In this document: positions 1-8,079 of the stretch, in pieces
How the letters are laid out: every line of letters starts with the position of its first letter
Position numbering within the stretch: position 1 is the stretch's first letter
Assembly: GCA_018065815.1 (NCBI GenBank)
Contig: JAGHSP010000067.1
Coordinates: 1-15,202 of the forward strand
DNA from: Candidatus Sodaliphilus limicaballi
GTDB taxonomy: Bacteria; Bacteroidota; Bacteroidia; Bacteroidales; Muribaculaceae
DNA: 15,202 bases
Direction of reading: 5' to 3'
Notes under the pieces: model-generated
Told to the model about the DNA's origin: nothing
Databases searched by the model: none
What the model saw: the letters and a program-made list of their open reading frames with translations, nothing else
Program-made: the position numbers and the translations under genes

Positions 1-122
1 TTAGTACAACTCTCGCAACTTTAACCGGACAGCAATAAAAAAAATTAATAAATTAATAAACTTTTCTCAGAATTAATAGACCCCGCCGTGACTATATTCA
101 GCAAAGGTGTTTTAGGTATTAT

Positions 123-132
123 CCCCGCGGGG
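123..132. repeat. GC palindrome just after the amidase gene
   Basis: CCCCGCGGGG is a perfect 10-base palindrome 18 bases past the amidase stop, standing in otherwise AT-rich DNA. It has no loop and no T-run beside it, so it is a poor Rho-independent terminator. Bases 1-150 otherwise hold no gene that I can see; an AT-rich stretch with TTAATAAA repeats lies at about 40-60. Confidence 0.3.
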
Positions 133-150
133 TATTCCATTGGTGTATAG

Positions 151-729
151 TTACTTCATGAATTCAGTGATTGCGTTCACATGGAGGTCGATGATTGCCT
201 GCATGCCGGGCTCTGAAAGGAGGTAGTTGACGTCGTCGCGGTTGTCCTGAAACAGGTTCTCGGTGAGCACAGCCGGGCACACGGTGTCGCGGCACACGGC
301 TAGCGACTTCACGTAGTAACCCGTGGACGGATAGCAACGGTTGCCGCCGAGGCCCTGTTTCAAGGCATGCTTGTGAAGCAACGTGGCAAGGCGTTGGCTC
401 TCGCGCGACGCATTGGGGGCTACAAAGGCGGCAAATCCCCTTGCATCGTGCCAACGGCCGTCGTTGCCTGCCGCATTGTTGTGCAGGCTCACATAGATGC
501 AGTCGCCATGCTGCCTTGCCAGGCGGTTGACCAGCGACACCCGCGCCGTGAGCGATGGCTCCAGGTCGGCCTCAATGTCGATGATGCACTTCACGCCGCG
601 GGCCAGCAGTGCATCGCGCACCATGCGGCACATCGCGCGGCTGTATTGATACTCTCTCAATCGCCCGTCGGGCGAGTGCTTGCCCGCCACGTTAGCTCCG
701 TGGGCGGTTCCCAAGATTACAGTTCTCAT
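151..729 (-). CDS. N-acetylmuramoyl-L-alanine amidase (Amidase_3 family), no signal peptide
   Basis: A 192-residue protein of the zinc-dependent Amidase_3 family, which cuts the bond between N-acetylmuramic acid and L-Ala of the peptidoglycan stem peptide. The visible family pattern is His10 (TAHG), Glu26 (REYQYSRA), His83 (SLHNNA) as zinc ligands and Glu157 (LTENLF) as the catalytic acid. The length matches a bare catalytic domain with no wall-binding or SPOR module. There is no signal peptide, so the product resembles a phage endolysin more than an exported division amidase. The first ATG is at 727-729; a TTG 15 bases further upstream would add five residues but is less likely. Either start lies inside the 3' end of the upstream membrane-protein gene, so the two are probably translated together. 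Family assignment is firm; whether it is a phage relic or a housekeeping enzyme is an inference. Confidence 0.85.
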   Translation of the reverse strand: MRTVILGTAHGANVAGKHSPDGRLREYQYSRAMCRMVRDALLARGVKCIIDIEADLEPSLTARVSLVNRLARQHGDCIYVSLHNNAAGNDGRWHDARGFAAFVAPNASRESQRLATLLHKHALKQGLGGNRCYPSTGYYVKSLAVCRDTVCPAVLTENLFQDNRDDVNYLLSEPGMQAIIDLHVNAITEFMK

Positions 730-946
730 AGATGTGTTTTTCAATTTCGTTAAGTTTGTGTCTTGAATAAATGGCGATTCCCGAGATGCTGCCGCTGTAG
801 ATGAGCACTTGTCCCAGCACCCACAGCACGCTGTCGTGAACCACGCCCAGCGGGGGGACGATAAAGCCTGCCGTGGTGATGCCCACGCCGAATATGAGCA
901 TGCCCACGCCGCTCCATGTAGCGATTTTTTCTTTTGTACTTTTCAT
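692..946 (-). CDS. small two-helix membrane protein, possibly holin-like
   Basis: An 84-residue protein with two predicted membrane segments, about residues 11-33 (starting at the SGVGMLIFGVG stretch) and 40-60 (SVLWVLGQVLIYSGSISG), joined by a short loop with PPLG. The N-terminus is basic (KSTKEK) and the C-terminal 24 residues are polar and charged. Size, two helices and charged tail fit a small holin-like protein, and its 3' end overlaps the following unexported amidase gene by 38 bases, as in a lysis cassette. I know similar unnamed proteins next to small amidases in Bacteroidales, but no function is proven. The start at 946 is preceded on the minus strand by a TAATTTTG element at 967-974, a suitable distance for a Bacteroidetes -7 box. 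Confidence 0.7.
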   Translation of the reverse strand: MKSTKEKIATWSGVGMLIFGVGITTAGFIVPPLGVVHDSVLWVLGQVLIYSGSISGIAIYSRHKLNEIEKHIYENCNLGNRPRS

Positions 947-966
947 AGTTGCAATGCTTTTTTCCG

Positions 967-974
967 CAAAATTA
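967..974 (-). promoter_or_regulatory. Bacteroidetes-type -7 element before the membrane protein gene
   Basis: On the minus strand this reads TAATTTTG, an exact match to TAnnTTTG, 20 bases upstream of the start codon at 946. No good -33 TTTG is seen 19-21 bases further upstream, so this is half a promoter by sequence. It is divergent from the PBP1A promoter about 80 bases away. Confidence 0.45.
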
Positions 975-1050
975 CACCTTCATCCCGCCACTCGCCCCCA
1001 TCAACCGAGCAATTCGCAGGCAAGAATGTGCAACTTTGTTGGCGTTTGCG

Positions 1051-1081
1051 CTTGTGTTTACGTCAAAAAACCGTAACTTTG
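1051..1081 (+). promoter_or_regulatory. Bacteroidetes-type promoter of the PBP1A gene
   Basis: The -33 element is CTTG (1051-1054), followed by a 19-base spacer and the -7 element TAACTTTG (1074-1081), an exact fit to TAnnTTTG. The ATG at 1106 lies 24 bases further on, giving a short leader. This position supports 1106 as the real start and argues against longer open-frame extensions. Confidence 0.65.
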
Positions 1082-1105
1082 CGTAACAATAAAGAATGGA
1101 CTGAA

Positions 1106-3517
1106 ATGCGCACTGTTTTTAAATTCCTTAAAATCATGCTGCATGTCATGCGCAAGGGCTGGCGTGCATTCAAGATATGGTACAAGGGTCTCTACAAGGG
1201 GCGTCCGTGGTATATGCGGTGCCTTGTGGCCATGGCCACGCTTGTGGTGTGCTTCATCCTGTATCTCATCGCTGTCGATATCAATTTCCTGTGGCTGTTT
1301 GGCAAGTCTCCGTCAACCAGCAGCATCATGAACCCTCCCTCGCTCGAGGCTAGTTTCATATACAGCGCCGACGGTGTCGAGATAGGCAAGTTCTACGACG
1401 AGAACCGCACTCCCGTTAAGTTCAACGAAATCAACCCCGAGTTTTTCACCGTGCTCATCGACACCGAGGACGAGCGTTTCTACAGCCACCATGGCATCGA
1501 CTTCGGCGGAATGTTGGCTGCTACCAAGGATCTGCTTGTGCACGGGCGTGCTCGTGGTGCATCGACCATCACGCAGCAGCTGGTGAAGAACATGTTCCGC
1601 ATGCGCACCAACAAGGAGTACACCACCGGACTGCTAGGGTATATCCCCGGCGTGAAAATGGTGATTACCAAGACCAAGGAGTGGATCATCGCAACCAAGC
1701 TCGAGATGTTCTACAACAAGGAAGAGATTCTCGAGATGTATGCTAACACGGTGGACTTCGGCAGCAACTCCTTCGGCATCAAGACAGCAGCCAGGACCTA
1801 CTTCGACACCACCCCCGACAGCCTTAAAGTGCAGGAGAGTGCAGTGCTTGTGGGGCTGCTCAAGGCCACAAGCACCTATAACCCCATCCTCAACCCGCAG
1901 AACAGCCTCAAGCGCCGCAATGTGGTGCTGGGCGAGATGCTGGGGCACGGCCACATCACGCAGCAACAGTGCGACTCGCTCAAGGCTCTGCCCATCGAGC
2001 TGCATTTCAACGCGGGCAATGCCTATGATGGCCAGGCGCTTTACTTCAAGCAGGAGGTGGCGCGGCAACTGCAGGATTGGTGCCAGAAGACGGGGCATGA
2101 CCTCAACACCGACGGACTGAAAATCTATACAACCCTCGACACGCGCATGCAGCGCCATGCCGAGCATGCTGTGAGCGAGAAGATGCGCATCGTGCAGCGC
2201 AACTTCAAGGAGCACTGGGGCGACAATGACTGCTGGATCGACGACGAGGGCAAGGTGATAGCCAACTTTGTCGAGGAAAAAGCCCAGCACACCGACGCCT
2301 ACCGCAATCTCCTGGCGCGATACCCTAACGACCTCGACTCGGTGAACTACTACATGAACAAGCCTCACCGCGTGCATCTCTTTGACTATGAGAACGACAG
2401 CTTGTACATGGAAATGAGTTCTATCGACTCGGTGCGTTACATGCTGCACTTTATGCACACCGGATTCATCGCCATGGAACCCCACACTGGCCACGTGAAG
2501 GCATGGGTGGGCGATGTGGACTACGACACGTGGAAATATGACAACGTGCACGCCATGCACCAGCCCGGTTCCACGTTTAAGCTGTTTGTTTACTCGGCGG
2601 CAATGGAACACGGCATGGCTCCGTGCATACACCGACGCGACGAGATGTTTGACACTGTGGTTCTCAATAAGAAAACTAACGAGATGGAGCACTGGCGTCC
2701 CACCAACGCCAACGGGCAGTTCAGCGGTGCCGACGTGACGCTGCGCACTGCATTTGCCCAGAGCCTCAACAGCATAGCCGTGCGCGTGGCGCTCGACGTG
2801 GGCATCCCCATCGTGGCGCAGACCGCACGCGACATGGGTGTGAAAAGCGAACTTGAAGAGACTCCTGCCATGGCTCTGGGTGCCAGCGATGTCAACTTGC
2901 TTGAACTGGTTAACTCGTTCTGCACTGTGGCCAACGACGGCAAGCACCATGACCCCGTGCTCGTCACCCGCATCATCGACAGGGACGGCAACGAGGTGTT
3001 CCGTGCGCCTGCCGACACCGAGCAGGCGATAACCTACCGCACGGCATTCTTCATGCAGCAGATGCTCATGGCAGGCATGACCGACGCCGGCGGAACATCG
3101 GGTGCCTTCAACCAGTACAAGACACCAGCGATGGCCGACACCGACTTTGGCGGAAAAACGGGCACCAGCAACCGTCACGCCGACGCTTGGTTTGTGTGCG
3201 TCACCCCCAAGCTGGTGTGCGGCGCATGGGTGGGAGGACAGTACAGGCAAATCCACTTCCGCACCGGTGCCTTGGGGCAAGGAAGCCGCTCGGCACTCCC
3301 CATTTGCGGCGCTTTCATGCAGAGCGTGTTCGGCGACCGCAGGTTCAGGAATTATCACAAACGATTCGGGAGACCCAAGGAATATATCAACCCGGCACTC
3401 TACGAAGGGTGCTCGACCGACATCGATGCCGACAGCTTGCTGAACGACAGCACGCTCATCGACTCGCTCAATGTGGGATTCAACCCCGATGTACCCACAT
3501 CTCCCGACTCGATATAA
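1106..3517 (+). CDS. mrcA: penicillin-binding protein 1A, bifunctional transglycosylase/transpeptidase
   Basis: Class A PBP of 803 residues that polymerises glycan strands from lipid II and crosslinks stem peptides at the outer face of the inner membrane. After a basic N-terminus there is one membrane anchor (about residues 36-58). The GT51 domain shows EDERFYSHHG (121-130, catalytic Glu121), GASTITQQ (151-158), and the KEWIIATKLE and ILEMYANTVDFG motifs (about 191-219). The transpeptidase domain has the nucleophile in PGSTFK (Ser489), SLN (553-555) and KTG (684-686). The tail after about 760 is rich in Asp and Ser. The frame is open upstream to 809, but that extension is non-membrane, low-complexity sequence and would start upstream of the promoter, so ATG 1106 is chosen. 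The peptidase gene starts 29 bases after the stop, with no promoter between them, so the two may be co-transcribed. Confidence 0.95.
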   Translation: MRTVFKFLKIMLHVMRKGWRAFKIWYKGLYKGRPWYMRCLVAMATLVVCFILYLIAVDINFLWLFGKSPSTSSIMNPPSLEASFIYSADGVEIGKFYDENRTPVKFNEINPEFFTVLIDTEDERFYSHHGIDFGGMLAATKDLLVHGRARGASTITQQLVKNMFRMRTNKEYTTGLLGYIPGVKMVITKTKEWIIATKLEMFYNKEEILEMYANTVDFGSNSFGIKTAARTYFDTTPDSLKVQESAVLVGLLKATSTYNPILNPQNSLKRRNVVLGEMLGHGHITQQQCDSLKALPIELHFNAGNAYDGQALYFKQEVARQLQDWCQKTGHDLNTDGLKIYTTLDTRMQRHAEHAVSEKMRIVQRNFKEHWGDNDCWIDDEGKVIANFVEEKAQHTDAYRNLLARYPNDLDSVNYYMNKPHRVHLFDYENDSLYMEMSSIDSVRYMLHFMHTGFIAMEPHTGHVKAWVGDVDYDTWKYDNVHAMHQPGSTFKLFVYSAAMEHGMAPCIHRRDEMFDTVVLNKKTNEMEHWRPTNANGQFSGADVTLRTAFAQSLNSIAVRVALDVGIPIVAQTARDMGVKSELEETPAMALGASDVNLLELVNSFCTVANDGKHHDPVLVTRIIDRDGNEVFRAPADTEQAITYRTAFFMQQMLMAGMTDAGGTSGAFNQYKTPAMADTDFGGKTGTSNRHADAWFVCVTPKLVCGAWVGGQYRQIHFRTGALGQGSRSALPICGAFMQSVFGDRRFRNYHKRFGRPKEYINPALYEGCSTDIDADSLLNDSTLIDSLNVGFNPDVPTSPDSI

Positions 3518-3546
3518 AAACATAACCAACGCAATTTTCTAGTCTT

Positions 3547-5712
3547 ATGCACATCAAATCAATATTCGCCGGTTTGCTCGTCTTGGGAAGCGCACTCACG
3601 GCTACGGCACAAAAGCAGTTCACGCTCGAAGACCTAAACTTCGGTGGCAACAACTACAAGAACATGACTCCTGCCAACCGCAGCGTCACCTGGTGGGGCG
3701 ACACGCCCGTGCGCCTCGAAGCCGACTCTTGCTGGACCATCGACACGAAGACGGCACGTGAGAAACTCCTCTTCACCCGCGACCAGCTTGCCAAGTGGGC
3801 GGGCGAGGAAAAGGTGTGGACCCTCAAACGCTTGTCATTCCCATATCCCGACCAGCCGCTGGTTCTCACCGAGACCGACTCGACACGCGTCCTTGTCAAC
3901 ATCAAGACCCGCAAGAGCGTGTGGCGACAGAGCACCCGTGACGAGGGGAGCGTGGCTGTGGATTGGAACAAAGACAGCCGCGCGGTGGCTTTCGTGCGCG
4001 ACCACAACCTGTGGGTGACCGACGCCCAGGGCAAATGCCGCCAGGTCACCAACGACGGTTCGGAAAGCCTTGTTTACGGACAGAGCGTGCACCGCAACGA
4101 GTTTGGCATTGACGGCGGCATCTTCTGGAACAATGCCGGCACACGCGTGGCTTTCTACCGCATGGACCAGAGCATGGTCACTGACTATCCCCTCATCAAC
4201 GTGCCCGAACCCACCGACACCACGCAGGTGATTGCTACTCCCGCCCCCGAGACCTATCCCATGGCCGGGCAGACGTCGCACAAGGTCACCGTGGGCGTCT
4301 ATGACCTGGCGGCCGACACTGTGATGTACCTCGCCATGGGCGACCCCACCGACCGTTATTTCACCAACATCTCCTGGAGCCCCGACGATAAGCTGATATA
4401 TGTGTTTGAACTCAACCGAGCTCAAAACGACTGCTGCCTGTATAGCTACGACGCTTGCACAGGCAGGTGGCAATCACAACTCTACCGCGAGATCCACCAC
4501 AAGTATGTAGAGCCGCAGAGCCCCATCATGTTCCTCCCCTGGGACAACGAGAAATTCGTGATGATGAGCGAGAAAGACGGCTACAACCACCTCTACCTGC
4601 ACGACATCGACGGCAACCAGTTGCGCCAACTCACCAGTGGCAAGTGGGTGGTGATGAGCATGGTGGGATTTGATCCCAGCACACACTCCGTCATCTACAC
4701 CGCCAACGAGGAAAGCCCCTTGCAGCAGAATATCTACCGCGTGAACACCGACACCGGCGAGCATTCACGCATCGACGAGGGCGGCCACGGCTGGCATGGC
4801 GCAGTGATGAGCCCCAGCGGCAAGTGGCTCATGGACTACTACCAGGAGCCCGACGTGCCACGCAACATTGCCATCGTCAACACCCTCACAGGCAAGGCTA
4901 CACGCTACTTCACCGCACCCGACCCCTGGCAGGGATACACCGTGCCGCGCTACGAAGTGGGTACCATCAAGGCGGCCGACGATGAGACCGACCTCTATTA
5001 CCGCATGGTCAAGCCTGCCGACTTCGACCCGGCAAAGAAATACCCCACTGTGGTCTATGTGTATGGCGGTCCGCATGCCCACAACGTCGATGCCCGCTGG
5101 CACCACGCCAGCCGCAGCTGGGAGACCTACATGGCACAGCGAGGATATGTGCTCTTCATTCTCGATAACCGTGGCAGCGCCAATCGCGGCCGCGACTTCG
5201 AGAACGCCACATTCCACCAGTTGGGACAAGTCGAGATGCAAGACCAGATGCGAGGTGTGGATTTCCTCAAAACGCAAGCCTATGTCGATACCACACGGCT
5301 GGGTGTGCATGGGTGGAGCTATGGCGGATTCATGACCATCAGCCTGATGACCAATTACCCCGACGTGTTCAAGGTGGGCGTTGCCGGCGGTCCCGTCATC
5401 GACTGGAAGTGGTATGAGGTCATGTATGGCGAGCGCTACATGGGCACGCCACAGAACAATGCCGAGGGATATGCCCTCACCAGCCTCATTCCCCGGGCCA
5501 AAGACCTCAAAGGACGCCTGCAAATCATCATCGGCCTCAATGACCCCACCGTGGTGCCACAGCATGCCTACTCGTTCCTTAAAGCCTGCATCGCGGCCGG
5601 CACACAGCCCGACTTCTTTGTCTATCCCGGCCAGGGCCACAACATGGCTGGCCACCAGAGCGTGCACCTGCACGAGCGCATCACACGCTACTTTGACGAT
5701 TTCTTGAAATAA
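3547..5712 (+). CDS. ptpA: prolyl tripeptidyl peptidase (S9B family, PTP-A type), secreted
   Basis: A 721-residue serine peptidase that removes tripeptides from the N-terminus of Xaa-Xaa-Pro peptides in the periplasm or at the surface. A signal peptide covers residues 1-21 (cleavage after TAQ or TATA). Residues from about 60 to 470 form the DPPIV-type beta-propeller, and the alpha/beta hydrolase domain follows. The triad is Ser591 (GWSYGG), Asp666 (GLNDP) and His698 (GQGHNM); the Ser-Asp and Asp-His spacings (75 and 32) equal those of Porphyromonas gingivalis PTP-A as I remember it. The two glutamates that bind the substrate amino group in PTP-A have clear counterparts, Glu185 (HRNEFGI) and Glu624 (DWKWYE). 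This favours the tripeptidyl enzyme over classic DPP IV, which has a Glu-Glu pair in the propeller. It lies between PBP1A and the LD-carboxypeptidase; no promoter is seen in the 29-base gap before it. Confidence 0.9.
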   Translation: MHIKSIFAGLLVLGSALTATAQKQFTLEDLNFGGNNYKNMTPANRSVTWWGDTPVRLEADSCWTIDTKTAREKLLFTRDQLAKWAGEEKVWTLKRLSFPYPDQPLVLTETDSTRVLVNIKTRKSVWRQSTRDEGSVAVDWNKDSRAVAFVRDHNLWVTDAQGKCRQVTNDGSESLVYGQSVHRNEFGIDGGIFWNNAGTRVAFYRMDQSMVTDYPLINVPEPTDTTQVIATPAPETYPMAGQTSHKVTVGVYDLAADTVMYLAMGDPTDRYFTNISWSPDDKLIYVFELNRAQNDCCLYSYDACTGRWQSQLYREIHHKYVEPQSPIMFLPWDNEKFVMMSEKDGYNHLYLHDIDGNQLRQLTSGKWVVMSMVGFDPSTHSVIYTANEESPLQQNIYRVNTDTGEHSRIDEGGHGWHGAVMSPSGKWLMDYYQEPDVPRNIAIVNTLTGKATRYFTAPDPWQGYTVPRYEVGTIKAADDETDLYYRMVKPADFDPAKKYPTVVYVYGGPHAHNVDARWHHASRSWETYMAQRGYVLFILDNRGSANRGRDFENATFHQLGQVEMQDQMRGVDFLKTQAYVDTTRLGVHGWSYGGFMTISLMTNYPDVFKVGVAGGPVIDWKWYEVMYGERYMGTPQNNAEGYALTSLIPRAKDLKGRLQIIIGLNDPTVVPQHAYSFLKACIAAGTQPDFFVYPGQGHNMAGHQSVHLHERITRYFDDFLK

Positions 5713-5763
5713 AGATCAAACCGAAACATCGAATTGTCGAAATATCGAAGTAAAACATTAATT

Positions 5764-6759
5764 ATGAAAACAATAACACTATTAATAGCAATGATACTGA
5801 CAACAGCAACAGCCGGGGCGCAGACTTTGCCCCAGGCACCCGAGTTCTTGAAGAAAGGTGATAAAGTGGTGATCATGTCGCCAGCCAGCACTCCCGTCAA
5901 GGCCAAGGTTGACGGCGCCGCCCAGACCTTGCGCGACTGGGGGTTCAAGGTAGAGGTGAGCAAGATGACGCTCAACCGCCACCACATGTATGCCGGACAC
6001 CCCGACGCACGCACCGAGGAGTTCCTCAAGTATCTGCGCGACCCCGAGGTCAAGGCCATCATCTCGTCGCGCGGCGGCTATGGCTCATCGCAGCTGCTGG
6101 CGCGCATCACCCCCGACACTCTCGCCAAGTACCCCAAGTGGATAGTGGGTTACAGCGACATATCGGCACTGCACAGCGCGCAGCTGTGTGCCGGCAACAT
6201 GAGCCTGCACGCCTGCATGGCAGCAGCCCTGTGCAACGGCACTGACGACCAGATCAACCTTTACCTCAAGAATGCACTCATGGGCCACCTGCCCACATAT
6301 AGCGTGCCCGGACACAAGTACAACCAGTCGGGCACCGCAAGCGGCATTCTCATGGGGGGCAACCTCGCTGTGCTCAGCAAGATTGCCGGCAGCAAGGACT
6401 TTGACTGCCTCGACCGCGACAATCTGGAAGGCAAGGACATCATCCTCTTCCTCGAGGACGTGGGCGAGTCATTCGAACGCGTCAATGCCATGCTCGACCA
6501 ACTCTACATCAAGGGTGTGATGAAGCACGTCAAGGGCGTCATCATAGGCCGTTTCACCGACTATAAGCCTCGCTGGGACTACAAGGACATGAACGACATG
6601 ATACATGACACATTCACCGACATGGGCCTCGACGTGCCAGTGTGCTACGACTTCCCCGTGAGCCACGACGAGTCATGGAATTATCCCATGATCGAGGGCC
6701 ATCCCGTTACCCTTGCAGTTGATAAAGACGGTGTAACACTTTCGTTTGTCTGTGATTAA
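5764..6759 (+). CDS. ldcA: LD-carboxypeptidase, S66 family, with signal peptide
   Basis: A 331-residue S66 peptidase, the family that cuts the L,D bond of the terminal D-Ala in murein tetrapeptides (LdcA) or acts on microcin C-like amides (MccF). Residues 1-19 form a signal peptide ending in AGA, so the enzyme is exported, unlike cytoplasmic E. coli LdcA. Family motifs are MSPAS (38-42), SRGGYGS (102-108), the nucleophile Ser131 in GYSD, Glu231 in FLEDVGE and His301 in VSHDESWNYP. The Ser-Glu-His spacings (100 and 70) agree with known LdcA triads. ATG 5764 is chosen over an upstream in-frame start at 5734 because it places the signal peptide at the N-terminus. The gene is 51 bases after the peptidase gene and most likely shares its transcript. 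Murein recycling or turnover is the likeliest role. Confidence 0.88.
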   Translation: MKTITLLIAMILTTATAGAQTLPQAPEFLKKGDKVVIMSPASTPVKAKVDGAAQTLRDWGFKVEVSKMTLNRHHMYAGHPDARTEEFLKYLRDPEVKAIISSRGGYGSSQLLARITPDTLAKYPKWIVGYSDISALHSAQLCAGNMSLHACMAAALCNGTDDQINLYLKNALMGHLPTYSVPGHKYNQSGTASGILMGGNLAVLSKIAGSKDFDCLDRDNLEGKDIILFLEDVGESFERVNAMLDQLYIKGVMKHVKGVIIGRFTDYKPRWDYKDMNDMIHDTFTDMGLDVPVCYDFPVSHDESWNYPMIEGHPVTLAVDKDGVTLSFVCD

Positions 6760-6770
6760 GTGTTGAAAAA

Positions 6771-6803
6771 CTTGCAATGTATTGCCTGAAATCTTTACCT
6801 TTG
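6771..6803 (+). promoter_or_regulatory. Bacteroidetes-type promoter of the LRR/dockerin operon
   Basis: CTTG (6771-6774), a 21-base spacer and TACCTTTG (6796-6803), an exact TAnnTTTG match, lie between the LD-carboxypeptidase stop and the first LRR gene. The resulting leader is about 65 bases with no structure I could identify. Confidence 0.7.
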
Positions 6804-6876
6804 CAATCAAGAATTTGGGCAATCCTCGCTATCTAGAACTATAACTGTCAAGAAAATAACAACAAAACGACACGAA

Positions 6877-8073
6877 ATGAAAAAAGCTATTTTATCACTC
6901 GTCCTGGCCGCTGGCACATGTGCAGCGACATGGGCAACGGTCCATGCACCCAATATCGGCGGCATCTACTACAACCTCGACGACGAGACTCACCAGGGCA
7001 CCGTCATGGGGTGCAACGTGAACGGCAGCATCACCCTGCCGGCCACAGTGAATTATCAGAACGAGACCTACCAGATCACAGATATCGCTCCATATGCGTT
7101 CCTCGACAAGAGGGGCGTGACACAGGTCACCATTCAGCAAGGAAGCCTCACCACGATAGGCAATCAGGCATTCTGCAATTCGGGCATCGTTGCAATAACA
7201 TTGCCCGAGTCGCTCACCACCATAGGGTCGAGCGTGTTTCACGGGGCCGATAAGCTCAATAGCATCGTCATCCCCGACGGTGTCACAGCGATAGGCGACC
7301 GTGCCTTCACTGGTTGCAACAGCCTGGAACAGATAAAGCTACCTGCCGGCATCACTACGATATCCGAATTTATGTTCAGCGGTTGCAACAGCCTCAAGTC
7401 GCTCGACATACCCGAGGGAGTCACCACAATCAATGCATTCGCCATCACTAACTGTGCAGGACTCACATCGGTCAATCTGCCCTCAACGTTGCAGAGGCTG
7501 GAACAAGCAAGTATCTCGGGCAATCCCGGGATAACCGCAATAACCCTGCCACAGTCGCTGCGATTCATCGGCGAGAACACGTTAGCATTCCTGGGCATCT
7601 CGTCGATAACCATTCCCGAGGGGGTCACCACTATCGAGGACTATGCGTTTGCACAGAACAACCATCTGCGATCGGCAAGCATCCCAGGCACAGTCACATC
7701 GCTGGGCAGCTTGTTTATCGATTGTCCCGACCTCGCGCGGGTGTACTATCGCGGCACCACAATCTCCGCTCCCGGTGTGGAAGCATTTGCACCCGAGTTG
7801 TGGGAGTCTTCGATGCACCTCATCGTGTCCAAGGGCATGAAGAACAAAATCGATGAGGATATGCTGTGGTACTATTTCCCCGTCATCACCGAGGAGGTTA
7901 ATGGCGATGTGGATGCCAATGGCACTGCCGACGTGTCGGACGTGAACGATGACATCAACACGCTGCTGGGCAAGGGCGACGCCGTCAATGCCGTGGGCGC
8001 CGATGTGAACCATGACGGCATAACCGACATCAGCGACGTGTCACAACTCATCAATATTATCCTAAACAAATAA
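6877..8073 (+). CDS. secreted BspA-like leucine-rich repeat protein with C-terminal dockerin-like domain (1 of 3)
   Basis: A 398-residue protein with a signal peptide (about 1-20). Residues about 91-290 hold nine LRR_5 units starting at 91, 113, 136, 159, 182, 205, 228, 250 and 273, each of the form LTTIGxxAF followed by a CxxLxxIxLPxx stretch, so the period is 22-23 residues. The C-terminal 57 residues are dockerin-like, with two Ca-binding loops, 344-355 (DVDANGTADVSD) and 376-387 (DVNHDGITDISD); the second is canonical. LRR_5 proteins of the BspA type are surface or secreted adhesins in Bacteroidales; the binding partner here is unknown. The next gene starts six bases after the stop, so this is the first gene of an operon with its own promoter. 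No T9SS-type C-terminal domain or lipobox is seen. Confidence 0.88.
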   Translation: MKKAILSLVLAAGTCAATWATVHAPNIGGIYYNLDDETHQGTVMGCNVNGSITLPATVNYQNETYQITDIAPYAFLDKRGVTQVTIQQGSLTTIGNQAFCNSGIVAITLPESLTTIGSSVFHGADKLNSIVIPDGVTAIGDRAFTGCNSLEQIKLPAGITTISEFMFSGCNSLKSLDIPEGVTTINAFAITNCAGLTSVNLPSTLQRLEQASISGNPGITAITLPQSLRFIGENTLAFLGISSITIPEGVTTIEDYAFAQNNHLRSASIPGTVTSLGSLFIDCPDLARVYYRGTTISAPGVEAFAPELWESSMHLIVSKGMKNKIDEDMLWYYFPVITEEVNGDVDANGTADVSDVNDDINTLLGKGDAVNAVGADVNHDGITDISDVSQLINIILNK

Positions 8074-8079
8074 CCCGAT

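Noticed and set aside
809..1105. N-terminal extension of PBP1A by 99 codons
   Set aside because: It covers the divergent upstream gene and the promoter at 1051-1081; the sequence is His/Cys-rich and unlike any PBP N-terminus.
1634..3529. Long open frame (631 codons) on the minus strand opposite PBP1A
   Set aside because: It mirrors the codon bias of a strongly supported PBP1A gene; its translation is rich in His, Val and Gly with no domain or start signal.
4765..5673. Long minus-strand frame opposite the prolyl tripeptidyl peptidase (and a similar one at 3835-4473)
   Set aside because: Antisense shadow of a GC-rich gene with all catalytic residues on the plus strand; no recognisable protein features.
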